A DNA stretch of 64,000 nucleotides, taken from NCBI RefSeq assembly GCF_000313135.1, contig NW_004457260.1:173735-237734 (forward strand), written 5' to 3'. Source of the stretch: Acanthamoeba castellanii str. Neff (taxonomy: Eukaryota; Discosea; Longamoebia; Acanthamoebidae). The notes beneath the pieces are model-generated. The model worked only from the letters and a program-made list of their open reading frames with translations. It was not told where the DNA came from and did no database searches. Numbering within the stretch: the stretch's first letter is position 1; the number at the start of each line of letters is the position of its first letter. Made by a program: the position numbers and the translations under genes. This document shows, in pieces, positions 44,501 to 54,684 of the stretch.

Positions 44501-45612
44501 CCTGGATATCTATCGGGCGATTGTGCGCCAGAAACGGGAGTGCCCCACCACCCGCTTTCTTGTACTGCAGCTCCTTGCGGTGCGCTCCTGAACTTGAGCA
44601 CCACTTTTGAAGGGACACGGCCACTCATCTGCGCTACATCAGATGTTCCCCGACCAAGGGCGCGAGGTGGTGGATGACCTGCTGGTCCTGTGGCGCGACT
44701 GCAGTGAGCGGCTCGCCCTGCGCGTCATGGCGCTCGTCGTTTTGTCCTTCGTCACGCCCCCAACGAGCGATGATGATGCTAGCCAGCAATCCCAGACGGT
44801 GGTCGCGACCCTCGCCCGTCTCTTGCCTCCTGCTCCGGGTAACCAACCACACCTCGCGTCTGCTAATGCCATTGGCTCATCTTATAAAATGATCAACCAA
44901 CAGGAGCGGTACGATCACTGGTGGAAATGGCTGCGGACAGCGCCGCCACGCCTGGGCGAGCACCCAGTGCGCCGACACGGAAGAAGCGCAAGCGAGACGA
45001 AGGCAACGAGGAGGGCGAAGAAGAGGCGTTGGTTGCGCCGGCAGAGGTTCGGGAGCTGCTCGCTGCCAGGACTTCCCTGCAGCCCGGGTCTGAGGCCCAC
45101 ACACTGGCCCAGGTACGACTACTACTACTACCACTATCACCACCGCCCTGCGCTACTCAAGTTGTCTCACACCTCATCGCGGTTCAGTTCTGCGCAGCCA
45201 CAGGCCTGTGCCGAATGTTGGTGCGTGCTCTCGGCTTCTCCGGACCTGATGGCTCTGTCATGGGTACGCACACGCAACACAACACAACGCACTCACATCA
45301 TTTACGTATTTGCTCACACACGTTTGCCAACACGCAGAGGAGCTGGAGCGGAAGATCAAGTCCGGCGAGCTGCAGCAGCGCATGCCGTCGTCCGGCGGAC
45401 TTGTGCGGGACATCGCGAAGCTGGTGCCCGCCGTGCAGCAAGCACTCTCCCTGCGCCCGGCGTGCCGGCTGCACCCTGGCCTCGGCGACGAGTCAGCTTC
45501 GGTGGGCCTGGGCGTGCGCGACGTTCATCTCCCCGACACTTTCCTCGATGGCTTCGATAGCAAGCAGCTCCACGCCTACAGGCGGGTACTTGGGCTGATT
45601 TATTTCATCTAG
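41593..45612 (+). CDS. Large helical protein of unknown function
   Basis: I link about 15 small exons into one gene. Exon 1 is ATG 41593 (MSLEL) and joins in phase to ADLVARVLGAEEEANSLLIL. Later coding segments include VWLAFKLPLCGFVNRPGYVD, ERMKVVLIEFLATNRHNDVL, AVERAVALIQNALELEQAWV, ITELVPEEHLPLIMEHIALH, ALVQVLNELAFDDRYAAFWR, KNIRRLVDSEPELRMSALYN, LVAKWISAVLDYEDSPDKPE, REVVDDLLVLWRDCSERLAL, and a last exon ending HLPDTFLDGFDSKQLHAYRR before TAG at 45,610-45,612. All are helical and leucine-rich, like a HEAT/ARM-type scaffold, but I see no named family. A basic KKRKRDEG segment near 44,980 could be a nuclear signal. It might be two adjacent genes. The intron at 44,045-44,110 is a CACT array. 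Confidence 0.5.
44045..44112 (+). repeat. CACT tetranucleotide microsatellite
   Basis: About fifteen perfect CACT units in an intron of the unrecognised helical-protein gene, followed by imperfect CACTCACG units to ~44,125. The repeat happens to remain open in several frames (THSLTHSL...), which is a by-product of its sequence. Confidence 0.9.
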
Positions 45613-45731
45613 CCGGTGCTCTCTTGTCCAATACAACTCCATCGTAGTGCGAATGAACTGAATTTGCTGACAACACTCCCCTAACTCCAAAACTTGGTAC
45701 CGCTTTCTTGGACGAGTACTAGCGCACACAC

Positions 45732-47056
45732 ATGTCGGCTGTGAAGTTCAATGACGCCCTCGACTTTTTGGGTGCGGTAAAGCGCCGTTATGCCGACCGG
45801 CCCGAGGTGTACCAGAGCTTCCTAGAAATTATGAAAGACTTCAAAGCCCAGCGGTATACCACTCCCCCCCCTCGTCCAAACCCCAAACGTGTATAAGTTA
45901 TCTAATCACTTTTTTGAATACTTGGAATTAATTTGGCCCAGGCTCGACACCCCAGGGGTGCTTGCGGCGGTGCGGGAGCTGTTCAGCGGCAATGAAGAAC
46001 TCATCGAGGGCTTCAACGTGTTTCTTCCGCCCGGCTACCACATCCCACTGACGGCCGACACACCGAGCAACTCGGCGCCTGAACGCACGCCTCCGCCGCC
46101 GCAACCTGCTGCAACGACGACTCCAATCCACCAGGCTCGCAACTTTGTCATCCAAGTCAAGGCACGCACCACACCCGGCCACACGTCAACTGAATGGTGA
46201 CGACACTGATGGTTTCCTGATGATCATCCAGAAACGGTTCATCACTGCTCCTGGGGTCTACAAAGCGTTCCTGGAGACCTTGCACGAGTTTCATAAGCAA
46301 AACCAGAGCATACGTGAGGTCCACGCTCATGTGGCGCACCTGTTCAAGGTACAGCACTCGTGTTCGGTCTCGCACTGCGCCGCCAGTTTGTGTCCCGCCG
46401 CCTCAGGGTAACAATTGGCGCACGCACAGGACCACCCGGACCTCCTCGCCGGCTTCGTCGAGTTCCTTCCCGAGACCGACAAGCCATCAGCCGCCTCAAC
46501 GCCGACGCCGGTGGCAATGCCGACGCCCGACGCGCTTCATCAGCCATTCGCCACTCTGAGCGTACGTGGTCGCGACAGCTCCTTGGCCTGTGGAGAATGC
46601 AAATTGAACTCCGACTATGTCTGCGGTGGGCACCACCAGGTGTTGTCTCCTTCTCCTTCAGCGTTGTCGGGCGCCGACGGCCTCAGCGTGACAGTGGCGC
46701 TGAGCGGAGCTGGGCTTGAAGAGGGCGACGACGGGTTCGACGCGGGTGTCGCCATCGACTTTGTGCTCGACCTCGCGCCCGACCAGTTCAGCGTCGCCCT
46801 TACAAGCTCGGGCGGCGATCGCTCCATGCCGCTGGAGGTCTACCAGCTCACCGGGCCGAACAGCGGCGCAGAGAAAGATGAAGAGCAGGCGAGGGGGAGG
46901 AGGTACGTCGTGCGTCTGCCCACGCCCAGCCAAGCTGAGTCCGTCCTGCAGCGCACCAGCGACGCGGCCTCCACGTGGGTGGAGGTTCGCGACAGGCACT
47001 ACGCGCTCCTGTTCCGCCGCGCCGTCTCCTTCACCCGAAGCCCTCGGGGTCAATGA
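45732..47056 (+). CDS. SIN3-like protein with PAH repeats only
   Basis: Exons 45732-45853, 45942-46161, 46232-46348, 46430-46561, 46640-47056, all in phase, 335 residues. PAH1: [63 protein letters not shown]2: [58 protein letters not shown]. The remaining ~170 residues (Pro/Ser linker, then [20 protein letters not shown] and [20 protein letters not shown]) are not recognised. SIN3 is a nuclear corepressor scaffold whose PAH helices hold transcription factors; full-length SIN3 exceeds 1,000 residues and has an HDAC-interaction domain, absent here. Intron 2 starts AAG|GCACG, a GC-AG intron. The fourth intron is 78 bases and open in frame, so retention is possible. Confidence 0.82.
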
Positions 47057-47739
47057 CCGCCCAACGCAAAATCAGAATCGATTTACTTTACTCCCTGGCG
47101 ATACGAAGAGCACCCAATCGAGTCCACAACATTTTCTCGTTGTTCGCGTTGATCAGCAGATGAAAGAGGAGGAATAGAATGGGATTTACCCCCCCCCTCT
47201 CCCGGAGAGATGTTAATTCAATCGCGAATGATTTCTCGCCATAGCGTCGAGGATCCTCAAGGAACTGCTGATGTTGTGAGCTCCGTGCGGGCTGCTTGCC
47301 CCTCAACCCCCGCAGTTGTCAGTACGCCGCCCCCCTCCCGCCCCCTCCTTGCGGGGTAATTCCTATGCTCGACGTGGGAGTCCACCGAAAACACGAGTGG
47401 ATGTCCCTGTGGTGCTCCGCACCAGGCCTTCACGCTCTCATCAGGTTGCTATCGCTGAGGCCTTTTCCTCTTCTTCTGCTCTTGAACTCACCTCAGACAC
47501 TTCCTTCTTCGGCCCTTTAGGCAGAAGAAGAAGAAGAAACAACGTAGTTCGACACAACACCCGCACACCACAAGACTCGTCGGCAGGCAGCAGTGATCAT
47601 CCCAAAACACACAACACAGGACAACACACAGCACACTACACTACACACCACAGCACGACACACGTGTGACGCGGACTTGAAGCAAAGCCGGACGAGGAAG
47701 AAGCAAGAGAGAGCTCGGCGACCCACAAGCACATCAGCG
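47057..47739. other. Upstream region and leader of the proton-pump gene
   Basis: Contains a C-rich patch (47,188-47,205) and, at 47,605-47,665, a CACAACACA-rich stretch like the intron microsatellites. An unspliced or spliced 5' UTR ends at ATG 47740. No separate gene seen. Confidence 0.45.
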
Positions 47740-50700
47740 ATGCCACGCCGGGGCGAGCCGGCAGAGAAGAAGGAGGCGGCTCCCGCGCCCAGCTCGGACG
47801 AGGAGGAGGAGGAGACGAGCGGCGAAGACGCGACCAGCTCGGACGACGAGGGAGGCGGCGCGGAGCGGCACCACGAGGGGCATGACGAGCTTTCGAGCAA
47901 GGAGGAGAGCGAAGAAGAAGATGATGATGACCTGAAGNNNNNNNNNNNNNNNNNNNNNNNNNNNNNNNNNNNNNNNNNNNNNNNNNNNNNNNNNNNNNNN
48001 NNNNNNNNNNNNNNNNNNNNNNNNNNNNNNNNNNNNNNNNNNNNNNNNNNNNNNNNNNNNNNNNNNNNNNNNNNNNNNNNNNNNNNNNNNNNNNNNNNNN
48101 NNNNNNNNNNNNNNNNNNNNNNNNNNNNNNNNNNNNNNNNNNNNNNNNNNNNNNNNNNNNNNNNNNNNNNNNNNNNNNNNNNNNNNNNNNNNNNNNNNNN
48201 NNNNNNNNNNNNNNNNNNNNNNNNNNNNNNNNNNNNNNNNNNNNNNNNNNNNNNNNNNNNNNNNNNNNNNNNNNNNNNNNNNNNNNNNNNNNNNNNNNNN
48301 NNNNNNNNNNNNNNNNNNNNNNNNNNNNNNNNNNNNNNNNNNNNNNNNNNNNNNNNNNNNNNNNNNNNNNNNNNNNNNNNNNNNNNNNNNNNNNNNNNNN
48401 NNNNNNNNNNNNNNNNNNNNNNNNNNNNNNNNNNNNNNNNNNNNNNNNNNNNNNNNNNNNNNNNNNNNNNNNNNNNNNNNNNNNNNNNNNNNNNNNNNCC
48501 AGGCGGGCACGCCCAGCGTGGACCTGGTCCCGGGCGACGTGGTGCTCCTCCGGCTGGGCGACGTCGTGCCGGCCGACTGCTACCTTCTGGACGACGGCGA
48601 CTCGCTCAAGATCGACCAGTCCTCGCTCACCGGCGAGTCCCTGCCCGTCAATCGATATCCCGCTGACGAGGTCTACTCTGGTTCCATCGGTACCATCACA
48701 CGCACACGCACACGCACAGTTGGTGTTTGTCTTACTCGCAACGACGCGCAACAACGAAAAAACAGTGAAACAGGGCGAGATGATGGCGGTGGTGCACGCG
48801 ACGGGTCTCAACACGTTCTTCGGCAAGGCGGCGGCGCTCGTGCAGAGCTCGCACAAGAAGAGCCACATTCACGTCATCCTCAAGGCCATCGGTTACTTCT
48901 GTATCCTCTTCGTGCTGGCCGGCTGCGTGGCCGAACTCATCACCCAGTTTGCCATCCGCGGCAAGCCCTGCACCGGTACACCACCTTCTTCTTCATCATC
49001 ATCATCTATTGTTTTGATGATGATTGTGGAACCTTTCTTCTGCTTCTTCTTCTTCTTCACGACGCGTAGGTGTTGTGGATGCGGAATGCGCGCCGCTGAA
49101 CAACATGTTGGTGCTGGTCGTGGGCGGACTGCCCATCGCCATGCCCACCATCCTGTCGGTGACCATGGCCCTGGGCGCCAGCGCGCTCGCCAAGAAAAAG
49201 GCCATCGTCTCGCGTCTCACCGCCGTCGAAGAGATCGCCGGGTATCCGACACACACACGACACACACACACGACACACGCTGACTGGTTCGCCGTTTGCA
49301 ACAGTATGGAGGTGCTCTGCTCCGACAAGACCGGCACGTTGACCAAGAATGAGCTTTCCATTTCCAACCCCGTCGCCTACGTCGGCGAGGTACCACCCCT
49401 GTTGGTCCACCATGGTTAAGAGCGCTGGCTGACGTCATCTAACCTGTGGTGTTGGGTGGTAGGTTGCTGACGTCATCTTTGACGCGGCGCTGGCGTCCAA
49501 GCCCGAGAACGGCGACGCGATCGACATTGCGATGGTGGCGTCGTGCACGGACGAGCAGCGCGAGCTGCTGAAGCAGTTCAAGACCCTCCACTTCCAGCCC
49601 TTCGACCCGGTGGGCAAGAAGACCGTGGCCAAGATCCAGAGCCCCGAGGGCGAGGTGTTCCACACCACCAAGGGCGCTCCGCAGGTCATCCTCGGCCTCG
49701 CCGAAAACGGACCCAAGATCCGGAAGAGCGTGCTCGCGGTATCCATTCTCTCTCTTCCTCCCGTTTGCGTTGCGTTGTGTTGCGTTCGCTCACCACACAC
49801 ACACACACACACACAGGACATCGAGCGCCTGGGCCAGGCGGGCTATCGCACGCTGGGCGTGGCGGTGGCGGACAAGAAGGTGAAGCGGTGGACCATGACG
49901 GGCCTCATCCCCATGTTCGACCCGCCGCGCGACGACACGCAGGAGACCATCCACCGCGCCGAGAACCTCGGCGTCGAGGTCAAGATGATCACCGGCGACC
50001 ACCTGACCATCGCCAAGGAGACGGCGCGCATTCTGGGCATGGGCACCAACATCTTCCCGGCCGAGTACATGAAGAACGCCGACAAGGCGCGCCAGGACAC
50101 GGGCCTCGACCTCCACGAGATCGTGCGCCAGGCCGACGGCTTTGCTGAGGTGCGTCGCCACCTTAACCACAACCACTACTGCCACCTTAAACCAAGCCCG
50201 CTAACGCCTTTGCGACACCGGCGTAGGTGTTCCCGGAGGACAAGTACACGATCGTGGAGAAGCTGCAGAAGGGCAACCACATCGTGGGCATGACGGGCGA
50301 CGGCGTCAACGACGCTCCCGCCCTCAAGAAGGCCAATATCGGCATCGCCGTATCCGGCGCCACCGACGCCGCTCGCGGTGGTACGTGTGTCACCCAAAGA
50401 GTTGGTGCCGTGCGGTGTGCGGTGAGTTATGTGGTCATTTCGCTAAATTTGTCGACATCAGCGTCGGACATCGTGCTCACCAAGGAGGGATTGAGCGTGA
50501 TCGTCGACGCCATCATCGGCTCGCGCAAGATCTTCCAGCGCATGAAGGTTCGAACCTCGCTACACTTTCTTCTTCTTCTTCTTCGCTTTGCCCAATGGTC
50601 CACTCATCGCGTCGTGTGGTTGTGCTGTGTTGCCCTGGTGCAGAACTACTGCATGTACAGCATCAGCGTGTGCGTGCGCATAGTGCTCACCTTTGGCATC

Positions 50701-51893
50701 CTCACCCTCGCCTACGACTGGTACGCTGCACTGCGGGCGGTCGGAGGCGGGGAAGGCACGCCTCGATCACACACTGACCACTTGTACCTGCGCGCAGGTA
50801 TTTCCCGACGATCGCGACGGTCATGTTTGCGATCTTCAACGACGGCTCCATGTTGACCATCTCCAAGGACCGCGTCAAACCCAGCCCGAAGCCCGAGATG
50901 TGGAACCTCCTCGAAATCTTCGGCACCGCCATCGGTTCGTTCGTCACCACGACCGCACACGACACGCACAGTGGCCTGACCACACACACACACAGCGCTG
51001 GGAACGTACTTGAGCGCGTCGACGATCATTCTGTTCCACCTGGCGGTCTACACGGACACGTTCGAGAACTGGTTCGGGCTGGACCAGCTCTCCTACGCCG
51101 ACGCGCGCGGCCTCATCTACCTACAGGTGTCGGTGAGCGGCCTCGCCACGGTGTTCGTCACCCGCGCGCAGGGCTTCTCGTGGATGTTCTGGCGCGAGCG
51201 GCCGGGCCTGCGCGTGATCATCGCCTTCTGCATCGCGCAGGCCGCCGCCACGGTTCTCGGGGCCTACGGCCTGGGCGGCTTCCCCAGCGACGGCGCGACC
51301 GACTTCAACGGCTCCGGCTGGTGGTGGGTCCTCGTCGCCTGGATCTGGTGCTTCATCTGGTACGCACTCACCACTTGCGTGTCGTGTTCCGTGTGCGTGT
51401 GCGGTCGTGCGTGTGTCGTGTGTCGTTGTCGCTAAGACTGGAGGAACGCGCAGGTTCTGGCCGATGGACATCATCAAGTTTGTGGTGCGGTCGGTGATGC
51501 GCGGCGAGGTCAACCTCTTCAGCCACCGCTTCAGCGTGTCGATGCAGCTCATCCACGGCCAGCCCCAGGTCGGCGCCACCCCCGAGACCACCACCTACGA
51601 ACAGACCGTCATCACCAAGTACCCACCTCGCTGCGCGTGTAGTTGGTCGTGTAGTTGGTCGTGTCGTGTCGTGTCGTGTCGTGTCGTTGGTCGTGTCTAA
51701 CACAACACGACACACTCAACACAGGGAGGACATCGCGCACTTGCCGCACAGTCTGGCGTCGAAGATGAAGCGCCGCTTCAGAAGGCACAAGCACGCGGAT
51801 GCTGAGAGCGAAGCGATGAACGTTGACGATCGTCACAAAGATCTCGACGTCGTGGAGGCCGCCACCGCCTCCAAGGCCGCTCAGAAGCGCTAG
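47740..51893 (+). CDS. P-type plasma-membrane H+-ATPase (type IIIA), interrupted by an assembly gap
   Basis: ATG 47740 begins an acidic N-terminus; 561 N then hide the first membrane helices. Visible after the gap: actuator ([26 protein letters not shown]), helices 3-4 ([40 protein letters not shown]), phosphorylation site CSDKTGTLT (Asp codon 49324-49326), nucleotide-binding KGAPQ, MITGDH, hinge [20 protein letters not shown], then helices 5-10 ending with [21 protein letters not shown] ~60-residue charged tail ([19 protein letters not shown]) follows, ending TAG at 51,891-51,893. The sequence follows fungal/plant PMA pumps, which use ATP to export H+ and energise the membrane; in this organism it could also serve the contractile vacuole (inference). 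Introns carry short CA/TG runs. Confidence 0.93.
47938..48498. other. Assembly gap (561 N)
   Basis: An unbroken run of N within the H+-ATPase gene. The flanking frame ends in an acidic tract ([12 protein letters not shown]) and resumes within the actuator domain, so the missing DNA should encode the first two membrane helices and part of the actuator. Confidence 0.99.
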
Positions 51894-52048
51894 GCAGGCC
51901 CGCGGCCTTCATGTATGTGCAGCACGCCAGTGTGGGTGGGAATGGTGGTGGTGATGGTGGTGATGTATTGATCTTCTCTACAACCCAACACATTTGTATG
52001 TACAACTCTTGCCTCTGTGTCAAGAAGACTCGGCTGGATCGATCATGA

Positions 52049-52501
52049 TCAGTAGTCCTCTTCCTTCTCTTGGTCGTCTAGTCCATACTGCAACCAGAGA
52101 AGAAGTAGATGATGATGATGAACAATGAGTTGTGTTGTAAATCAATGGATGAGGAAGAGGGAGACCTTACCTTGGCCTTGAGCCATCTGAGGTCGTTTTT
52201 GCCACGCTCGATAATCTCTTGCACCCGCTCTTCGTCTTCTTCCTCCTGATGCTGCATGAAGTGCTGAAAGGAAAATCGACAAGAATCAATGAAGTGATTC
52301 ATGGTTTCAATTCATTCATCTTGGGCTGCGTGGAGGCATGGGCAGGTATGCTTCACGTACAGTGCGAGCATAATTGTAGTAGTAGATGCGCGTCGCACGA
52401 TCGTCAAATCGTCGCAGTGTTCGCAAGATCTCACGATACAGGCGCAGGGCCTCCACGCTGTGCACCGAATGCGTCCCCAATCGCTGTGCCATCGACGCCA
52501 T
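52049..52501 (-). CDS. LYR-motif (complex 1 LYR-like) small protein
   Basis: Three exons on the minus strand, 52501-52361, 52263-52171 and 52087-52049, joined in phase (90 residues). The motif is EALRLYREILRTLRRFDDRA, followed by YYYNYARTHFMQHQEEEDEE and RVQEIIERGKNDLRWLKAKY, giving the three-helix LYRM fold with the L-Y-R/K triad and conserved downstream Phe. LYR proteins are small mitochondrial matrix factors that bind acyl carrier protein and assist Fe-S cluster or respiratory-complex assembly. The closest resemblance I can judge is to short LYRM proteins (LYRM9/LYRM2 type), not clearly ISD11. Acidic C-terminus (GLDDQEKEEDY). The gene converges with the H+-ATPase gene, 155 bases apart. Confidence 0.85.
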
Positions 52502-52769
52502 CTCTGTGGCAGTTGAAGATGACGATGCTCGTGTGCGAAATTATTTTTTATTAGTTTATCTTTCATTTCTTTATTATCTTCTTTCTTGGCAAATCATTAT
52601 CTCTATTTCGATTGATATGTACAAGTTCGTGTTCTTCAAAAGTGGAGACTATTTACACAAGGGAAGAGAGGAGGAAGTTGAAGTTGTGCGCTCCTCCTTG
52701 AAAGCGCGTAGCGCTGTATATAGAGGAAGTTTGGGCAAGAATGAAGAATGGATGAATCGATCGATTCAT

Positions 52770-54203
52770 CTACTCATGTGAGGGGCGGACGGCCTTGCTG
52801 AGCTCGTCGAGCAGGTAGGTGGCGTCCTTTGGCTTGCGCGGCCGCTGGCCCTTGCCCTTCCCGTTGAGGAAGTGGCGCCGCTTGGGCGGGTGGCGCGCGC
52901 AGTTGGCCACCAGCCGCCGCTCGAACTCGCTCCCGCACACGCGCTCGACGCCGGCCCGCCGCGTGCGCCGCTGGCTCGTCGTGCTGATCACCGACAGCCC
53001 GCCCAGCACCGTCGTCACCGCCACCGTAGTCGCCATCGGCTCGACCAGGCGCGCGGAGAAGACGCGGCTGTTGAAGGTGTCGTCGGGGCAGACGAAGCAC
53101 CACTTGTGCTGGACCATGGCCGTGTCGCGGCCGGTGTCGGGGTGGGGCACGACCACCTTGGCGGCCCACGACAGATCGAGGTCGGCCGCGAGGTCGGCCA
53201 CCACGGCCTCACCGGCGCCCGACGCGTGCGAGTCGGTGCTCGTGAGCGTGAGCCGGGCCGTCGTCATGTCGTGCTCGTGGGTGCAGTAGAACACCACCCA
53301 GATCGGCTTCTTCTTCTCCGGCATCGTCGTGTAGAGATAGAACCAGCAGTCTGGGCAAGAGCAGCAGCTGTTGTTGTTGGTCTGGCCGCCACCGTTGTGG
53401 TGACCGTTAAGGTGGTCGTTGTGGTTAAGGTGCGGGCCGACGGGCTGCTGACGTGGCGTGTGGGTGATCTTTCGCTTCTTCTTCGGCGGAAGAAGAAAGG
53501 CGGGCGAGGGCGGGGCGGAGGTGGCTAGGGTCACCAGGCGGCCGGCGAGCGGCGGCCACGACGGCAGCGGCGGCTGGGCCGGCGTGGAGGGCCGCGACGA
53601 CGCCGGCGACGTGCAGTCGTACCCGACCGCAAGCCCCGCGGAGTCGAGAAAGTCCCTAACAACGTTGTCATAGTCGCCATCGTCATCGTCATAAGCATCG
53701 TCGTCCGGCTGCTCGCACTTGACCTCCACCATGTCGAGGGGCGACGACGGTCCGCTGGCGGGCTCGACTAGCAGCAGGGGCAGGTGGGGTACCTCGGGGC
53801 CGCAGCTAATGGGCTCCGCAAGGCACTGGGCCAGCGGCAGCGCGAACGGGGCCGCGGCGATCATCGCCTCCGGCCTGTGGGGCTGCGCGGCTGCTGCAAC
53901 GTTGAAATGGTCCTGGCTTGCGAGGTAGTGGTGGTAGCCAGAACTCGACTCTGTGTCGTTGAAGAAGCCGTCAAGGTAGTGCCCAGCTGCGGTTTGTGCT
54001 GGTGGCGTGTGGGGCGGTAGGCCCAGCTGGGTGATGGAGGCGGCCCACCAGGGGTGGCACTGCTGGCCAAGGCCCTGGGTCGACGGTGCTGTGGCACACT
54101 CGTCGAGGAAGGGGAAGAACGAAGCCAAGGGGCGAAGCGGCAGCGGGGAAGTCAGCAGCGAAGACGATGAAGGCGAGAAGGGGGGAGTAAAGACCCTTCG
54201 CAT
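52770..54203 (-). CDS. Intronless Pro/Ser-rich protein with nuclear signal, unknown
   Basis: A single uninterrupted exon on the minus strand; the only evidently intronless protein gene here. I take ATG 54203 (MRRVFTPPFSPSSSS); an ATG at 54422 would add a non-coding-looking extension. About 477 residues: low-complexity Pro/Ser/Ala N-half, acidic EVKCEQPDDDAYDDDDGDYD, a strong basic nuclear signal (PPKKKRKITHTPR), a possible zinc-binding cluster (SCCSCPDCWFYL, then FYCTHEH), a conserved-looking block (MVQHKWCFVCPDDTFNSRVF) and a basic tail. The layout, activation-like acidic region plus NLS plus Cys/His cluster, suggests a transcriptional regulator. No family is recognised. Confidence 0.6.
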   Translation of the reverse strand: MRRVFTPPFSPSSSSLLTSPLPLRPLASFFPFLDECATAPSTQGLGQQCHPWWAASITQLGLPPHTPPAQTAAGHYLDGFFNDTESSSGYHHYLASQDHFNVAAAAQPHRPEAMIAAAPFALPLAQCLAEPISCGPEVPHLPLLLVEPASGPSSPLDMVEVKCEQPDDDAYDDDDGDYDNVVRDFLDSAGLAVGYDCTSPASSRPSTPAQPPLPSWPPLAGRLVTLATSAPPSPAFLLPPKKKRKITHTPRQQPVGPHLNHNDHLNGHHNGGGQTNNNSCCSCPDCWFYLYTTMPEKKKPIWVVFYCTHEHDMTTARLTLTSTDSHASGAGEAVVADLAADLDLSWAAKVVVPHPDTGRDTAMVQHKWCFVCPDDTFNSRVFSARLVEPMATTVAVTTVLGGLSVISTTSQRRTRRAGVERVCGSEFERRLVANCARHPPKRRHFLNGKGKGQRPRKPKDATYLLDELSKAVRPSHE

Positions 54204-54684
54204 TCGTTCTTTTCTTGGTGGTGCTCTCGGGGCAAAGAGAAGGCGAAGTCTCTTTTTTTTTTGTTTATTATTGTTGAGGGTGAAGTGGTGAGGGTGAGGT
54301 TGTAACTGCACTTCCACAAAAGGTACGACAAAAGAGAAGTGGAGTACGTGGCACTTTGTTACGTGCACAATCTCAAATTTTTCTTGTAATACTTGGAAAG
54401 TACTATAAAATGTTGCACGCAACTCGCCAATAAGGAAATGGTGTTCTTTATTTTCGTGGATCTTTGTGGTGAGGTACCGAACACCACCTGTCGCTGGTCG
54501 CGGGTGTGAGCTGCCAGAGGGAGGATTCTGTCCTGACCGATACTGACCAACAGAGGTCTGGGACCTTCTCCATCACCGTCAGGATCTTCGGAGGCTTTTT
54601 CCACCCCGTTCGCTTCACGAATTTTAAGTCCGATTTAAATAGATTATCCTAAAGTCTGTCACACTAGCCAAAGTACAGTACACA
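54204..54684. other. Divergent promoter region
   Basis: 481 bases between the minus-strand start at 54203 and the plus-strand start at 54685. AT-rich with a CTATAAAATG sequence at about 54,404 and a poly-T run (54,250-54,260). It should hold both promoters; nothing coding is supported. Confidence 0.5.

Noticed and set aside
47938..48498. Unknown-residue protein continuing through the gap
   Set aside because: The interval is all N; no sequence claim can be made for it beyond the expected first helices of the pump.
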